From: an uncultured Clostridia bacterium
GTDB lineage: Bacteria; Bacillota; Clostridia; TANB77; CAG-508
DNA length: 64,000 nt
NCBI GenBank assembly: GCA_934167755.1
Contig: CAKPLT010000001.1
Coordinates: forward strand, 124,001 to 188,000
Direction of reading: 5' to 3'
Shown here in pieces: positions 15,625 through 25,848 of this stretch; the first letter of the stretch is position 1, and each line of letters opens with the position of its first letter. A program made the translations under genes and the position numbers. Below the pieces are notes generated by a model. That model made no database searches, was not told where the DNA came from, and saw nothing but the letters and a program-made list of their open reading frames with translations.

Positions 15625-17721
15625 ATGAAAAGATATGAATTTATATTAAAAGATTTAGATTGTGCTGCATGTGCAAATGAAATACAAGAAAAACTAGCGA
15701 AGAATCCCAAATTGTACAATGTAAATGTTAATTTTGCGAAACTAAAATTAACATATGAAACTGATGAGGTTTCTGTTGAAGAGGTAAGAAAGGCTGTATT
15801 AGAACAAGAGCCAGATGTTGAAATGATAGATGCTTCTTCAGAGAATTCAGAACCAAAAGAAGAAAAATCAAATACAATAACTCAAGTTTGTAGATTAGTG
15901 ATAGGAATAGTAATTGCATTTATAGGGATGTATGCAAAATTACCAGCAACTGTTTCAACAATCCTAATTATAATAGGTTATGCTATTTTGTTATATAGAA
16001 CAGCAAAAAATGCTATAAAAATGCTTTTCAAAAGTAAGAAGATAAATGAAAACTTCTTGATAACAATATCATGTATTGGAGCTTATTTAGTTGGAGAACA
16101 TCTAGAAGGATTAATGGTTATCATTTTATATGAAATTGGAAAAATTTTAGAGGAGAAATCAATCAATAAGAGTAGAAAATCAATAAAAGATTTAATGAAT
16201 ATTAAACCTGAATATGCAAATTTAAAAATAGAAAATGAGATAAAGCAAGTTTCACCAGAAGAAGTAAAAATTGGAGATATTATATTGGTTAAAGAAGGAG
16301 AAAAAATACCACTAGATGGAATTGTTACAAAAGGAAATGCAGATTTAAATACAGCTTCATTAACAGGTGAAAGTAAATTGTCACAAGTTCAAGAAGGAAA
16401 AAATGTACTTTCTGGAAGCATTGTTGTAGATGGAATGATAGAAGTAAAGGTAACAGAAAAATACGAAAATTCAACAGTTAGTAGAATTTTGAATTTAGTA
16501 GAAAATGCAACAGATAAAAAAGCTAAAACAGAGACATTTGTAAATAAAGCTTCATCAATTTATACACCAATAGTTATTGGATTAGCTGCAGTTGTAGCAA
16601 TATTTTTACCATTATTTACAGATATCCCTTATGTAGGAAACAATGGTAGTATTTATAGAGCATTAATATTTTTAGTAATTTCATGTCCATGTTCAATTGC
16701 AATATCAGTACCACTTAGCTATTTCTCAGGAATAGGAAAATCTTCAAAAGAGGGTATCCTAATAAAGGGAAGTGACTATATAGATGCAATTAAAGACATA
16801 AAAGAAATAGTATTTGATAAAACAGGAACTCTTACAAAAGGTGAATTTGAAATACAAAAAATAGATGTATTAAGTAATTACAATGAACAAGAAGTATTAA
16901 AATATGCAGCAATGGGAGAAAGATTTTCAAATCATCCAATTGCTAAATCAATAATAAAAGCTAATAAAGTAGATGTTGATAATGTAGAGATTCAAGATTT
17001 TAAAGAAATTGCAGGAAAAGGATTAAGCTATCAATATGATGGAAAAAATATATTAGTTGGAAACTCAACTTTAGTAAATGATACAAATAAAGCTGATGAT
17101 AAAGATGATACAACAAGAATTTATGTGAAAATTGGAGATGAACTTGTAGGAATAATTTACTTAGGTGACACAATTAAAGATGGGGCTAAAGAAGCAATTA
17201 GAAAATTAAACTTACAAGGAATAAAAACAAGTATGTTCACAGGAGATAACCATAAAAATGCTGATAAAATTGGAAATGAATTAGGAATTCAAAATATAAA
17301 ATCAGAAATGCTACCACAAGATAAGTATAATGAATTAGAAAAGATAATCAATGCAAATACTAAAAATAGTGGAAATTCAACAAATAGAAAAGTAGCTTTT
17401 GTAGGAGATGGAATAAATGACTCACCTGTTTTAGCTAGAGCAGATGTTGGAATATCAATGGGTGGAGTTGGTTCAGAATCAGCAATAGAGGCATCAGATA
17501 TTGTAATAATGACTGATGATGTTTCAAAAATTATAGATGCAATAAATATTTCTAAAAAAACATGTGGAATAATAAAACAAAACTTAATATTCTCAGTAGG
17601 TGTTAAAGTATTAATATTGTTATTAAGTGTTTTAGGTATTAGTGGAATGTGGCAAGCAGTTTTTGCAGATGTTGGTGTTACAATTTTGACAATATTTAAT
17701 ACACTTAGAATTCTTAAATAA
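15625..17721 (+). CDS. cadA: Heavy-metal P1B-type ATPase (Cd/Zn exporter)
   Basis: Exports divalent soft metals across the membrane using ATP. An N-terminal HMA domain with CAAC (13-16) is followed by six to eight membrane helices. TGES is in the actuator domain, SCPCSIAIS gives the CPC metal site (about 354), DKTGTLTKG carries the phosphorylated Asp (about 398), SNHPIA is the HP motif and GDGINDSPVLA the hinge. 699 residues. CPC together with an ArsR-type regulator upstream favours Zn/Cd/Pb over Cu. Starts at 15616, 15619 or 15625 are possible; AAAGGA spacing favours the last. Confidence 0.93.
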   Translation: MKRYEFILKDLDCAACANEIQEKLAKNPKLYNVNVNFAKLKLTYETDEVSVEEVRKAVLEQEPDVEMIDASSENSEPKEEKSNTITQVCRLVIGIVIAFIGMYAKLPATVSTILIIIGYAILLYRTAKNAIKMLFKSKKINENFLITISCIGAYLVGEHLEGLMVIILYEIGKILEEKSINKSRKSIKDLMNIKPEYANLKIENEIKQVSPEEVKIGDIILVKEGEKIPLDGIVTKGNADLNTASLTGESKLSQVQEGKNVLSGSIVVDGMIEVKVTEKYENSTVSRILNLVENATDKKAKTETFVNKASSIYTPIVIGLAAVVAIFLPLFTDIPYVGNNGSIYRALIFLVISCPCSIAISVPLSYFSGIGKSSKEGILIKGSDYIDAIKDIKEIVFDKTGTLTKGEFEIQKIDVLSNYNEQEVLKYAAMGERFSNHPIAKSIIKANKVDVDNVEIQDFKEIAGKGLSYQYDGKNILVGNSTLVNDTNKADDKDDTTRIYVKIGDELVGIIYLGDTIKDGAKEAIRKLNLQGIKTSMFTGDNHKNADKIGNELGIQNIKSEMLPQDKYNELEKIINANTKNSGNSTNRKVAFVGDGINDSPVLARADVGISMGGVGSESAIEASDIVIMTDDVSKIIDAINISKKTCGIIKQNLIFSVGVKVLILLLSVLGISGMWQAVFADVGVTILTIFNTLRILK

Positions 17722-17729
17722 TTAAATAG

Positions 17730-17758
17730 TTGATATTTTGAAAGTTTTCTGCTAAAAT
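17730..17758 (+). promoter_or_regulatory. Promoter of the DUF1836 gene
   Basis: TTGATA, 17 bp, TAAAAT. Confidence 0.5.
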
Positions 17759-17788
17759 AGTAACATAAATATAAAGGAGACGAAAAAA

Positions 17789-18301
17789 ATGCAGGAAAAT
17801 ATAAATACAGATATAGAAGAAATAATAATGAAAATACATATACCAAGATGGAATGAACTACCTGAAATTGACTTATACTTAGATCAAGTAGTAAACTATT
17901 TAGAAAAATATTTATCACAATATTCAACAAATAAAGAAGACAAAATAATAACAAAAACAATGATAAACAACTATGTAAAACAAGGAATAATGCCAGCACC
18001 AGAAAAAAAGAAATATAGCAAATCACATATTGCATATTTAATGGTAATATGTATATTGAAACAGGTATATAGTATAAGTGACATAGGAAAATTAATCTCA
18101 TTAACAATACAATATTTTGAGCTAAGTAAAGCATATAATAGATTTTGTGCAAATTTTGAAATATCAGTAAAAAACGCATTTTCAAGAAAACAGTTTCCAA
18201 AAGTTGAGAAAATGACAGAAGAACAATATCTTTTAAAAAATGTTGTTCAATCTGTTGCAGATAAATTATATGTTGAAATGAAATTTTTAAATAAGAACTA
18301 G
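17789..18301 (+). CDS. DUF1836 family protein
   Basis: 170 residues. IPRWNELPEIDLYLDQVVNYLEKYL followed by KIITKTMINNYVKQGIMPAPEKKKYSKSHIAYL is the DUF1836 signature, a Bacillota family with a MerR-like helix-turn-helix layout and no established role; DNA binding is likely by inference. AAAGGAG precedes the ATG. Its stop is followed directly by repeat copy D. Confidence 0.85.
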   Translation: MQENINTDIEEIIMKIHIPRWNELPEIDLYLDQVVNYLEKYLSQYSTNKEDKIITKTMINNYVKQGIMPAPEKKKYSKSHIAYLMVICILKQVYSISDIGKLISLTIQYFELSKAYNRFCANFEISVKNAFSRKQFPKVEKMTEEQYLLKNVVQSVADKLYVEMKFLNKN

Positions 18302-18305
18302 AAAA

Positions 18306-18392
18306 GGTGTCCCCGTTGGTAAGAATTTTTACCAGAGGGGACACTCATTTTTGGTAAAAAAATTTACCATTTATGGGTGTCCCTACTGGTAA
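18306..18392 (+). repeat. RAYT-associated palindromic repeat, copy D (double)
   Basis: Two adjacent palindromes: GGTGTCCCC..GGTAAG/TTTTTACC..GGGGACAC, then GGTAAAAAAATTTACC..GGGTGTCCC. It lies 15 kb from the RAYT gene and is the most complete copy in the window. Confidence 0.8.
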
Positions 18393-18492
18393 CTATTTGT
18401 AAATTGATAAAATTTAAAATAGTCACTTACTTGTCACTTTAGTCATGATACAATCTAATTAACAAATATAAAAAGGAAGGAAAAAATTAATT

Positions 18493-19165
18493 ATGGAAAT
18501 ATTAAGAGTTGAAAACTTAGGCAAGGTTTATGGAGAAGGAATTACAAAAGTAACAGCATTAGATAATGTATCATTTACAGTAAATAAAGGAGAATTTGTA
18601 GCAATTGTTGGAGCATCACGGAAGTGGAAAGTCTACACTTTTACATTTAATTGGTGGGGTTGATAGGCCAACAAGTGGAAAAGTTTTTATTGATGGAAAA
18701 GATATATACAAATTTAATGATGATGAACTTGCAATTTTTAGAAGAAGGCAGGTTGGTTTGATTTATCAATTTTATAATTTAATTCCTATATTAAATGTTG
18801 AAGAAAATATTACTTTACCATTAAATTTAGATAATAGAGATGTTAATCAAAATAAATTAGATGAATTAATTAAAGTTTTAGGATTAGAAAACAGAAGAAA
18901 TCATTTGCCAAATGAATTATCAGGAGGTCAACAACAAAGAACTTCTATAGGTAGGGCTATGATCACTAATCCAGCTATTATTTTAGCAGATGAACCAACT
19001 GGAAATTTGGATTCGAAATCAAGTGATGAAATTGTTGAATTATTAAAAAAATCTAATAGAGATTATAAACAAACAATAATTATGATTACACATAATATGG
19101 AAATTGCTAAAATAGCAGATAGAATTATAAAAATTGAAGATGGAAAAATTGTTAAGGAGGTGTAG
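18493..19165 (+). pseudogene. ABC transporter ATP-binding protein (MacB/BceA type), frameshifted in Walker A
   Basis: The gene starts at ATG 18493 (AAGGAAGG upstream) and reads MEILRVENLGKVYGEG...GEFVAIVGAS. An extra C at 18619 then breaks the Walker A loop. Skipping it gives GSGKSTLLHLIGGVDRPTSG in the next frame, which runs to 19165. Q-loop YQFYNLIP, signature LSGGQQQR, Walker B ILADEPTGNLD and H-loop ITHN are all present. The product should energise the FtsX-like permease that starts three bases after it. As written no functional ATPase is made; since the permease and two-component genes look intact, a sequence error is plausible. Confidence 0.88.
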
Positions 19166-19167
19166 AA

Positions 19168-21780
19168 ATGAATATTCTTAACAAGATATCTATTAGAAAT
19201 TTAAAATTAAATAAGAAAAGAACTATTAGTACTATTATAGGTATAATATTGTCGACTGCTTTAATTTGTGCTGTTGCAACTATGGCTACAAGCTTTCAGC
19301 ATACATTGGTGCAAAATAGCATAAATAGAACAGGATATTATCATTTGAAGTTGTATGATATTACAGATGAAAATATTAAAACTCTAAAAAATAATAGAGA
19401 TATTAAGAATATTTTTACTATTAAAGAGGTTGGATATGGAAAATTAGAGAATGGAAAAAATGAGGATAAACCTTATTTAAAACTATATTCAATGGATAAC
19501 AAAATATTTAATGAGCTAAAATTTAAGTTGACAGAAGGGAGATTTCCAAACAACAATAATGAGATTGTTATAAGTAAACATATTGCTACTAATGGAAAAG
19601 TAAATTATAAAATTGGAGATAAAATAAAAATTGATATTGGTACAAGAAAGACTTTAGATGGAGATACATTAGATAATAGTAATCCTTATAATCAAGCTGA
19701 TGAACAATTAACTAATACTAAACAATATGAATTTACTATAACAGGAATTATTGAAAGACCAAATTATTCTTTTGAAATATATAGTGATCCAGGATATACA
19801 ATAATTTCTACTAATATAAATGATGGAAGAGAAGATGCATTTATATCTTTAAAAAATCCAAAAGAATATAAAACATCAATAGCAAATATTTTAGGTGCTT
19901 CTAATTATAATGATTTATTTAAAGATACAGAAATCACAGACAATATGGATAATACAAGCAATACACAGAATTCAGTACCAAAATTAAATTATGAAAAATT
20001 TAATGTAAATGAAGAACTATTAAGATGGGAAGTTTTTGCAATTAGTGATAACACAATTATAATGTTATATCAAGTTGTTGGTGTTGTAATATTTATAATA
20101 ATGTTTACAAGTATATTTTGCATAAGAAATTCATTTGCAATAGCAATTACAGAAAAAATGAAAATGTATGGAATGCTTGCAAGTGTTGGAACAACAAGAA
20201 AACAAATAAAAAGAAATGTAATTTCAGAAACATTAATATTAGGATTAATAGGAATACCTTTAGGAATATTATCAGGTATATTAGCAGTAATCATTCTAAT
20301 AAAAATTGTTAATGTAATTGCAGGAGAGCTCTTGTTTGGTAATGTTGATGGAATTATGCTTAAAGTATCAATATATCCTATAATATTATCTGTTGTACTT
20401 GGAATAGTTACTATATATTTATCAGCATTATCATCAGCCAAAAAAGCAAGTAAAGTAAGTCCTATAGATTTATTAAAAAATCCAAATGAAGTAAAACTAA
20501 AATCAAAAAAATTAAAAGTACCATTTTTGATCTCTAAAATATTTGGAACTGGCGGAGTATTGGCATATAAGAACTTAAAAAGAAGTAAGAAAAAATATAG
20601 AACAACTGTAGTATCACTAGCAGTAAGTATATTTGTATTTATAGCTATGAGCAGTTTTATTGCGAATATGTTTGATGTTACTGGTAATTACTATAAAGAT
20701 TATGATTATAATATCAGTATAGGCTGTGGTGGGAGAACGCAAGAAGAAATAGATAGAATTTCAAAATTAAAATACATAGATGAATCTTATTGGCTATATG
20801 AATGCGAACAATATTTAAAAATTAATGACTTAAGCAAAATAAATAATGTAGAAGGAATCCAATTAGAAGAAGATGAATATTATGACAAAAATCTAGTAGA
20901 ATATGTTCCAACAGGAGAAGGAAAAGTATCAAAATTACAAATTTTAGCCTTAGATAATAATTCTTGGAATAAATATATGAAAAAAATCGGAGCGAATGGT
21001 GAAAAATTAAAAGATAATGGAGTTTTATGTGATGATTATTTATATTATGAAAAATCAGGAAAAGGAATAACTCAAAGAATATATAAATATTCAATAGGAG
21101 ATACGATTATAGGAAAATTAGATAATAAAGAAACAAGTTTTAAAGTTGGGGCTATAACTGATATAAGACCTTATGGAATTGAAAAATCATATTATGATGG
21201 AGGGTATTTAATTGTTAATTTAGATTATTATAAAGATATGAACTTTAAACTAAGGTATATATCAATACAATCTAGTAATCCAGATGGATTTGTGGATGAA
21301 TTAAAATCAATTAATATTGATAGCGGATATTTTAATATATCAGAACAAGTAAAAGAAGAAAAATCAATGGTTTTAATAATTAAAATATTCTTATATGGAT
21401 TTATAACTGTTATTACATTAATTGGAGTAACAAACATATTTAATACAATTACATCTAATATGGAATTAAGACAAAAAGAATTTGCAATGCTAAAAAGCAT
21501 TGGTATGACTAAAAGAGAATTTAATAGAATGATTAATCTTGAAACAATATTTTATTCAACAAAAGCATTGATATATGGAATTGCACTTGGAATGATTGGA
21601 ACATTTGCATTATATAAAGCATTTTCTGTAAAATTTGAAAGTGATATATATATACCTGTAAAACCTATTTTAATTTCAGTCATTGCTGTATTTATATTAG
21701 TATTTATAATAATGAGATATTCAATTGCAAAGATAAATAAACAAAATACAATAGAAACAATAAGAAATGAAAATATTTAG
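19168..21780 (+). CDS. ABC transporter permease, FtsX/MacB-like
   Basis: 870-residue membrane protein. One N-terminal helix (about 18-40) is followed by a long extracytoplasmic region, then three helices (about 295-420, FtsX domain), a central fourth helix after KKYRTTVVSLAVSIFV, a second extracytoplasmic region, and a second FtsX domain at the C-terminus (MLKSIGMTKREFNRM). This double FtsX plan is typical of Bacillota exporters for antimicrobial peptides or lipoproteins. GGAGG at the end of the ATPase gene provides its ribosome site. With the response regulator and kinase downstream it forms a Bce/Vex-like resistance module; the true substrate is unknown. Confidence 0.87.
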   Translation: MNILNKISIRNLKLNKKRTISTIIGIILSTALICAVATMATSFQHTLVQNSINRTGYYHLKLYDITDENIKTLKNNRDIKNIFTIKEVGYGKLENGKNEDKPYLKLYSMDNKIFNELKFKLTEGRFPNNNNEIVISKHIATNGKVNYKIGDKIKIDIGTRKTLDGDTLDNSNPYNQADEQLTNTKQYEFTITGIIERPNYSFEIYSDPGYTIISTNINDGREDAFISLKNPKEYKTSIANILGASNYNDLFKDTEITDNMDNTSNTQNSVPKLNYEKFNVNEELLRWEVFAISDNTIIMLYQVVGVVIFIIMFTSIFCIRNSFAIAITEKMKMYGMLASVGTTRKQIKRNVISETLILGLIGIPLGILSGILAVIILIKIVNVIAGELLFGNVDGIMLKVSIYPIILSVVLGIVTIYLSALSSAKKASKVSPIDLLKNPNEVKLKSKKLKVPFLISKIFGTGGVLAYKNLKRSKKKYRTTVVSLAVSIFVFIAMSSFIANMFDVTGNYYKDYDYNISIGCGGRTQEEIDRISKLKYIDESYWLYECEQYLKINDLSKINNVEGIQLEEDEYYDKNLVEYVPTGEGKVSKLQILALDNNSWNKYMKKIGANGEKLKDNGVLCDDYLYYEKSGKGITQRIYKYSIGDTIIGKLDNKETSFKVGAITDIRPYGIEKSYYDGGYLIVNLDYYKDMNFKLRYISIQSSNPDGFVDELKSINIDSGYFNISEQVKEEKSMVLIIKIFLYGFITVITLIGVTNIFNTITSNMELRQKEFAMLKSIGMTKREFNRMINLETIFYSTKALIYGIALGMIGTFALYKAFSVKFESDIYIPVKPILISVIAVFILVFIIMRYSIAKINKQNTIETIRNENI

Positions 21781-21781
21781 A

Positions 21782-21808
21782 AAAGGGACTATAAAAGTCC
21801 CTTCATTT
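21782..21808 (+). terminator. Rho-independent terminator
   Basis: AAGGGACT / AGTCCCTT with an ATAAA loop. It separates the ABC pair from the two-component genes. Confidence 0.65.
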
Positions 21809-21888
21809 ATTATATAATAAATGAAAAATATAATTATAGACTACGCTAATTTTTATTCCAAATTGAGCATGGGGAAAGGAGAAATAAA

Positions 21889-22545
21889 ATGATGGAAATT
21901 TTATTAGTGGAAGATAATGAAATTCTTGCAAAAGGGATAATTTATTCTTTAGAACAAGAAAAATTTAAAGTAATACACAAAACAAATGTAAAAGAAACAA
22001 TAAAATTTTTACAAAATGAAAAGCCTAAATTAGTAATTCTTGATATATCTCTTCCAGATGGAAGCGGATTTGATTTATATGAAAAAAATATAAAAAACAA
22101 AAATATACCGACAATATTTTTAACAGCAAAAGATGATGAAGACGATATAGTAAAAGGATTAGAAGCGGGAGCAGAAGATTACATCACAAAACCATTTTCA
22201 ATAAGAGAATTAATAGCAAGGATTAATAAAATACTTCTTAGAAATAAAAAGAATTCGATAATAAAAGTAAAAGATATCGAATTTGATATAGATAAAATGG
22301 TAGTATATAGAGATGGAAAAGAAATCAATTTAACAAGTTTAGAATTAAAAATATTAAATTTATTATTTATGAATTTAAATAAAGTAGTTACAAGAAATTA
22401 TATTATAGAGAAAATATGGGAATGGACTGGAAATGATGTAAATGACAATACTGTAACAGTATATTTAAAAAGAATAAGAGAAAAACTTGTAACAGATATA
22501 ATAATTACAATTAAAGGAATAGGGTATAGAATTGATGAAAAATAA
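21889..22545 (+). CDS. OmpR-family response regulator
   Basis: 218 residues. The receiver domain carries the acidic pocket EDN (8-10), phospho-acceptor Asp52 (LVILDISLPDG), the Thr in LTAK and the Lys in YITKPF. The winged-helix output domain covers about 125-218 (LTSLELKILNLLF, VTVYLKRIREKL). AAAGGAG precedes the ATG. It overlaps the kinase gene by 11 bp and probably controls the adjacent ABC exporter. Confidence 0.93.
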   Translation: MMEILLVEDNEILAKGIIYSLEQEKFKVIHKTNVKETIKFLQNEKPKLVILDISLPDGSGFDLYEKNIKNKNIPTIFLTAKDDEDDIVKGLEAGAEDYITKPFSIRELIARINKILLRNKKNSIIKVKDIEFDIDKMVVYRDGKEINLTSLELKILNLLFMNLNKVVTRNYIIEKIWEWTGNDVNDNTVTVYLKRIREKLVTDIIITIKGIGYRIDEK

Positions 22546-23749
22546 AATTGAATTAAAAAAAGCATTAATAAAAAGTCTAGTTGCAATAGTATTAATTTTA
22601 ATAGTGTTTAATGTATTTCAATATTATCAATACAAAAAATATACAAATAATTTTAATAATAAAATTGCACAAATTGTATCAAAACTAAAAGAACAATATC
22701 CAGATTTAGATAATAATGAAATAATGCAAATAATAAACAGCAAAGAAAATATAGATACAGGCTTATTCAAGAATTATGGAATTAATTTACAAGATGATGC
22801 AATATTAATAGAAAATGATAATTATTTTAAAATATTTTTAATATTAAATACAGCAATTTTGATAATATTATCATTAACAATTTTAATTATATTTATGAAG
22901 TATAATCATTCAAAAGACGAAAAATTAAAAGAAATTACAAGATATATTGAAGAAATAAATAATAAAAACTATAAATTAGATATAGATGACAACACAGAAG
23001 ATGAATTATCGATATTAAAAAATGAAGTTTATAAAACAACAATAATGTTAAAAGAAACTGCAGAGAATTCTGTGCAAGACAAAGTAAATTTAAAAGATTC
23101 TTTATCAGATATATCACATCAATTAAAAACACCTTTAACATCAATAACAATAATGATAGATAATATTTTAGAAAATCCAGAAATGGACAAAGAAACAAGA
23201 ATAGAGTTTGTTAAAGACATAAAAAGAGAAATTATAAATGTTAATTTTTTAGTAAATTCAATATTGAAATTATCTAAGTTAGATGCAAACTCAGTTAAAT
23301 TTATTAACAAAGAAATAAATTTGCAAGATATAGTAAAAGATAGTATAAAAAATGTTTCAGTGTTGTGTGACTTAAAAAATGTTGAAATAGTGCAAAAAAC
23401 AAATCAAAATATAAAAATAAAATGTGATTTTAAATGGCAAGTAGAAGCTGTAACTAATATTTTAAAAAATTGTGTAGAACATTCAAAAAATAATTCTAAA
23501 ATATATATATCATATGAAGAAAACAAGATATATTCAAAAATAGAAATAAAAGATTATGGAGTAGGAATAGAGAAAGATGATTTGCCTCATATATTTGAGA
23601 GATTTTATAAAGGCAAAAATTCTTCAAGTGAAAGTGTTGGAATTGGACTAGCTCTTGCCAAATCTATAATTGAAAGTAATAATGGATATGTGAATGTTGA
23701 ATCAGAAGTAAATAAAGGAACAATTTTTACAATAAAATATTTTAAATAA
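22535..23749 (+). CDS. Sensor histidine kinase
   Basis: 404 residues from the ATG at 22535, overlapping the regulator gene. Two membrane helices (about 12-30 and 97-120) enclose a ~65-residue extracytoplasmic loop. The HisKA motif is SDISHQLKTPLTSI (phospho-His about 194). The ATPase domain shows the N box ILKNCVEH, DYGVGIEKDDLPHIFERFYKG and GIGLALAKSII. The loop is longer than in true BceS kinases, so it may sense a ligand itself. Partner of the regulator upstream. Confidence 0.93.
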   Translation: MKNKIELKKALIKSLVAIVLILIVFNVFQYYQYKKYTNNFNNKIAQIVSKLKEQYPDLDNNEIMQIINSKENIDTGLFKNYGINLQDDAILIENDNYFKIFLILNTAILIILSLTILIIFMKYNHSKDEKLKEITRYIEEINNKNYKLDIDDNTEDELSILKNEVYKTTIMLKETAENSVQDKVNLKDSLSDISHQLKTPLTSITIMIDNILENPEMDKETRIEFVKDIKREIINVNFLVNSILKLSKLDANSVKFINKEINLQDIVKDSIKNVSVLCDLKNVEIVQKTNQNIKIKCDFKWQVEAVTNILKNCVEHSKNNSKIYISYEENKIYSKIEIKDYGVGIEKDDLPHIFERFYKGKNSSSESVGIGLALAKSIIESNNGYVNVESEVNKGTIFTIKYFK

Positions 23750-23819
23750 TATAGAAAAATAAGATTGAGTGTGTTAAAATTTTTACAAGCCAATATTGGC
23801 AAAAGAAAAGGAGATACAA

Positions 23820-25139
23820 ATGAAAGAAAAAGGGATTTTACTTCCAATATTTTCGCTACCAAGTAAATATGGAATTGGAGATTTTGGAAATGAAGCATAT
23901 GAGTTTATAGATATTTTAAGTGAAAATGGAATGAAATATTGGGAAATCTTGCCTATAAATGCATGTAATAGATTACCATATTCGCCACTAAGTTATTATG
24001 CATTAGAAGAAGACTATATATCATTAGACAAATTAAAAGAAGGTGGATTAATAGAAGATCCTGAGCAAAGAGAAGTAAAAGATAGAGCAGTATATGATAA
24101 CTTTAAGGAAAAATATTATAAAGAAGCATTCAGTAAATTTTTAATAAATGGAGAATATGTGGAATTTATAAAAAATAAAGAAATTAATGAATATGCTGAA
24201 TATATAAGTAATATAAAAGGAGAAAGCAAAGAATATTATATGTTTTTGCAATTTATATTATATAAACAATGGATGGAGTTAAAAGAATATGCAAATTCTA
24301 AAAATATTCAAATAATAGGTGATATGCCAGTATATCCTACTTTTAATTCTGCAGAAACTATGTATCATTCAGAATGTTTTAAAATGGAAGATGGAAAATT
24401 TACATTTGAAGCAGGTACACCTCCAGACTATTTTAATAGTGATGGTCAAAAATGGAACAGTCCAGTATATAATGTGGAAAATATGAAAAAAGATAATTTT
24501 AATTATTTGGTAAATCGTTTTAAATATCATTTAAAATTATTTGACAAAGTTAGAGTAGATTATTTTAGAGGATATGATTCGTTTTTTGAAATACCAATAG
24601 GAAAAAGTGGGAAAGAAGGATTCTATACTGATGGTGTAAGTTATGCCTTTTTTGATGAGTTATTTAAAGATGAAAATATAAAAGTTGAAAATCTTATAGT
24701 TGAAGACTTGGGTGACATTAGAGAAGAAACAATAAAATTAAGAGAACACTATGGATTTACAAGACAGAAAATATTGCAATATTCAATTGATTTAAACAAC
24801 CTTTATGATAAAGACAATGAACAAGAAAATGTTCTTGCATTTCCTGGAAATCACGATTGCCAAACAATACATAGTTGGTATAATACCTTAAATGATGAGT
24901 ATAAAGAAAGATTAAAGGAATTTCTAAGAAGAAATGAATGCTATGACATAAATGTTAATATAGGTATTATGCAATATTGTGCAAAATGTAAAGCTAAGAT
25001 TGCAATTATAACAGTTCAAGATATATTAGGATTAGATGATAGCGCAAGAATTAATGTACCCGGCGTAGAAAAAGAAGAGAATTGGTCTTGGAAACTTGTG
25101 GATTTTAGAGACTTTAATGAAAGAATAAAAGATTTTTAA
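23820..25139 (+). CDS. malQ: 4-alpha-glucanotransferase (GH77, amylomaltase)
   Basis: Transfers alpha-1,4-glucan segments between maltodextrins in the cytosol. I chose the ATG at 23820 behind AAAAGGAG. LPSKYGIGDFG and INACNRLPYSPLS are the family N-terminal motifs. KVRVDYFRGYD holds the nucleophile Asp, VEDLGDI the acid/base Glu and FPGNHDCQT the third Asp. At 439 residues it is shorter than most MalQ (~500), mainly in the middle. It pairs functionally with the GH13 enzyme at 9978. Confidence 0.92.
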   Translation: MKEKGILLPIFSLPSKYGIGDFGNEAYEFIDILSENGMKYWEILPINACNRLPYSPLSYYALEEDYISLDKLKEGGLIEDPEQREVKDRAVYDNFKEKYYKEAFSKFLINGEYVEFIKNKEINEYAEYISNIKGESKEYYMFLQFILYKQWMELKEYANSKNIQIIGDMPVYPTFNSAETMYHSECFKMEDGKFTFEAGTPPDYFNSDGQKWNSPVYNVENMKKDNFNYLVNRFKYHLKLFDKVRVDYFRGYDSFFEIPIGKSGKEGFYTDGVSYAFFDELFKDENIKVENLIVEDLGDIREETIKLREHYGFTRQKILQYSIDLNNLYDKDNEQENVLAFPGNHDCQTIHSWYNTLNDEYKERLKEFLRRNECYDINVNIGIMQYCAKCKAKIAIITVQDILGLDDSARINVPGVEKEENWSWKLVDFRDFNERIKDF

Positions 25140-25157
25140 AAAAGTTTATCAAAACAA

Positions 25158-25186
25158 TTGACATTTTTTTACTTTAAATGTAAAAT
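25158..25186 (+). promoter_or_regulatory. Promoter of the acetyltransferase gene
   Basis: TTGACA, 17 bp, TAAAAT. Confidence 0.65.
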
Positions 25187-25224
25187 ATAGGAAAAATTAA
25201 CAAAGAGGAGACATAAAGTAAAAA

Positions 25225-25773
25225 ATGAAAGATTTAGAAACAAAAAATTTAAAAATTAGAAAATTCAGAATTACTGATACAGAAGATGTTCATAAGTATC
25301 TTGGCTCAGAAAAAAAGTTAGCTGATTGCCTAAATTATAATCTACATAAATCTCTTGAAGAAACAAGAGCAATAATTGTTTCTTATATAAAAGAATATGA
25401 AATGAATGAACTAGTGTGGGCGATGGAAGAAAAGAAAACGGGTAAAGTAATAGGGTTTATTAATGCTCAAGAAGTATCAAAAACAAATAAAGGATGTAGA
25501 ATAAAATTTGGAATTGCTTTAAATTGGGTAAATACCGGATATATGGAAGAAGCATTAAAAAAAGTATGTGACTATTTAATTAAAGAACAAGGGTATCACA
25601 TTGTAATTTCCAATTTTTATGATTGCAATAAGGAACTAACCGAAATAAAAGAGAAAATACTACAAAGAGTGGGAATGAAGAAGGAAGCCTGTTTGCGAGA
25701 CAGAAGAATAAATGAAAAAACTGGAAAATATGAAAGTATGATTATTTATTCAATTACAGAAGATGAAATTTAA
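25225..25773 (+). CDS. GNAT acetyltransferase (RimJ/RimL-like)
   Basis: 182 residues. The N-terminal TKNLKIRKFRITDTEDVHKYLGSE, the central VIGFINAQEV and FGIALNWVNTGYMEEALKKVCDYLI are the pattern of RimJ/RimL-type GNAT enzymes that use acetyl-CoA on protein N-termini or small molecules. The acetyl-CoA loop is weak: the usual RGxG is replaced, which makes activity uncertain. Single-gene unit with its own promoter and a strong shared terminator. Confidence 0.75.
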   Translation: MKDLETKNLKIRKFRITDTEDVHKYLGSEKKLADCLNYNLHKSLEETRAIIVSYIKEYEMNELVWAMEEKKTGKVIGFINAQEVSKTNKGCRIKFGIALNWVNTGYMEEALKKVCDYLIKEQGYHIVISNFYDCNKELTEIKEKILQRVGMKKEACLRDRRINEKTGKYESMIIYSITEDEI

Positions 25774-25782
25774 AATAGTGAG

Positions 25783-25848
25783 AAATAAATAAAAAGTGTG
25801 AAAATAAGATATGAATTTTCTTATTTTCACACTTTTTATTTATTTTTT
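25783..25848. terminator. Long bidirectional terminator
   Basis: A near-perfect 27-bp inverted repeat: AATAAATAAAAAGTGTG..AATAAGA against its complement. It serves the convergent acetyltransferase and XRE genes and contains the last codons of the XRE gene. Confidence 0.85.

Noticed and set aside
17289..18344. 351-codon minus-strand frame across cadA and the DUF1836 gene
   Set aside because: Low-complexity Leu/Tyr/Phe shadow of two well-supported plus-strand genes; its first codons come from repeat copy D.
25055..25066. GTACCCGG match to the repeat motif inside malQ
   Set aside because: Only eight bases agree and it encodes conserved coding sequence (NVPGV); no doublet.
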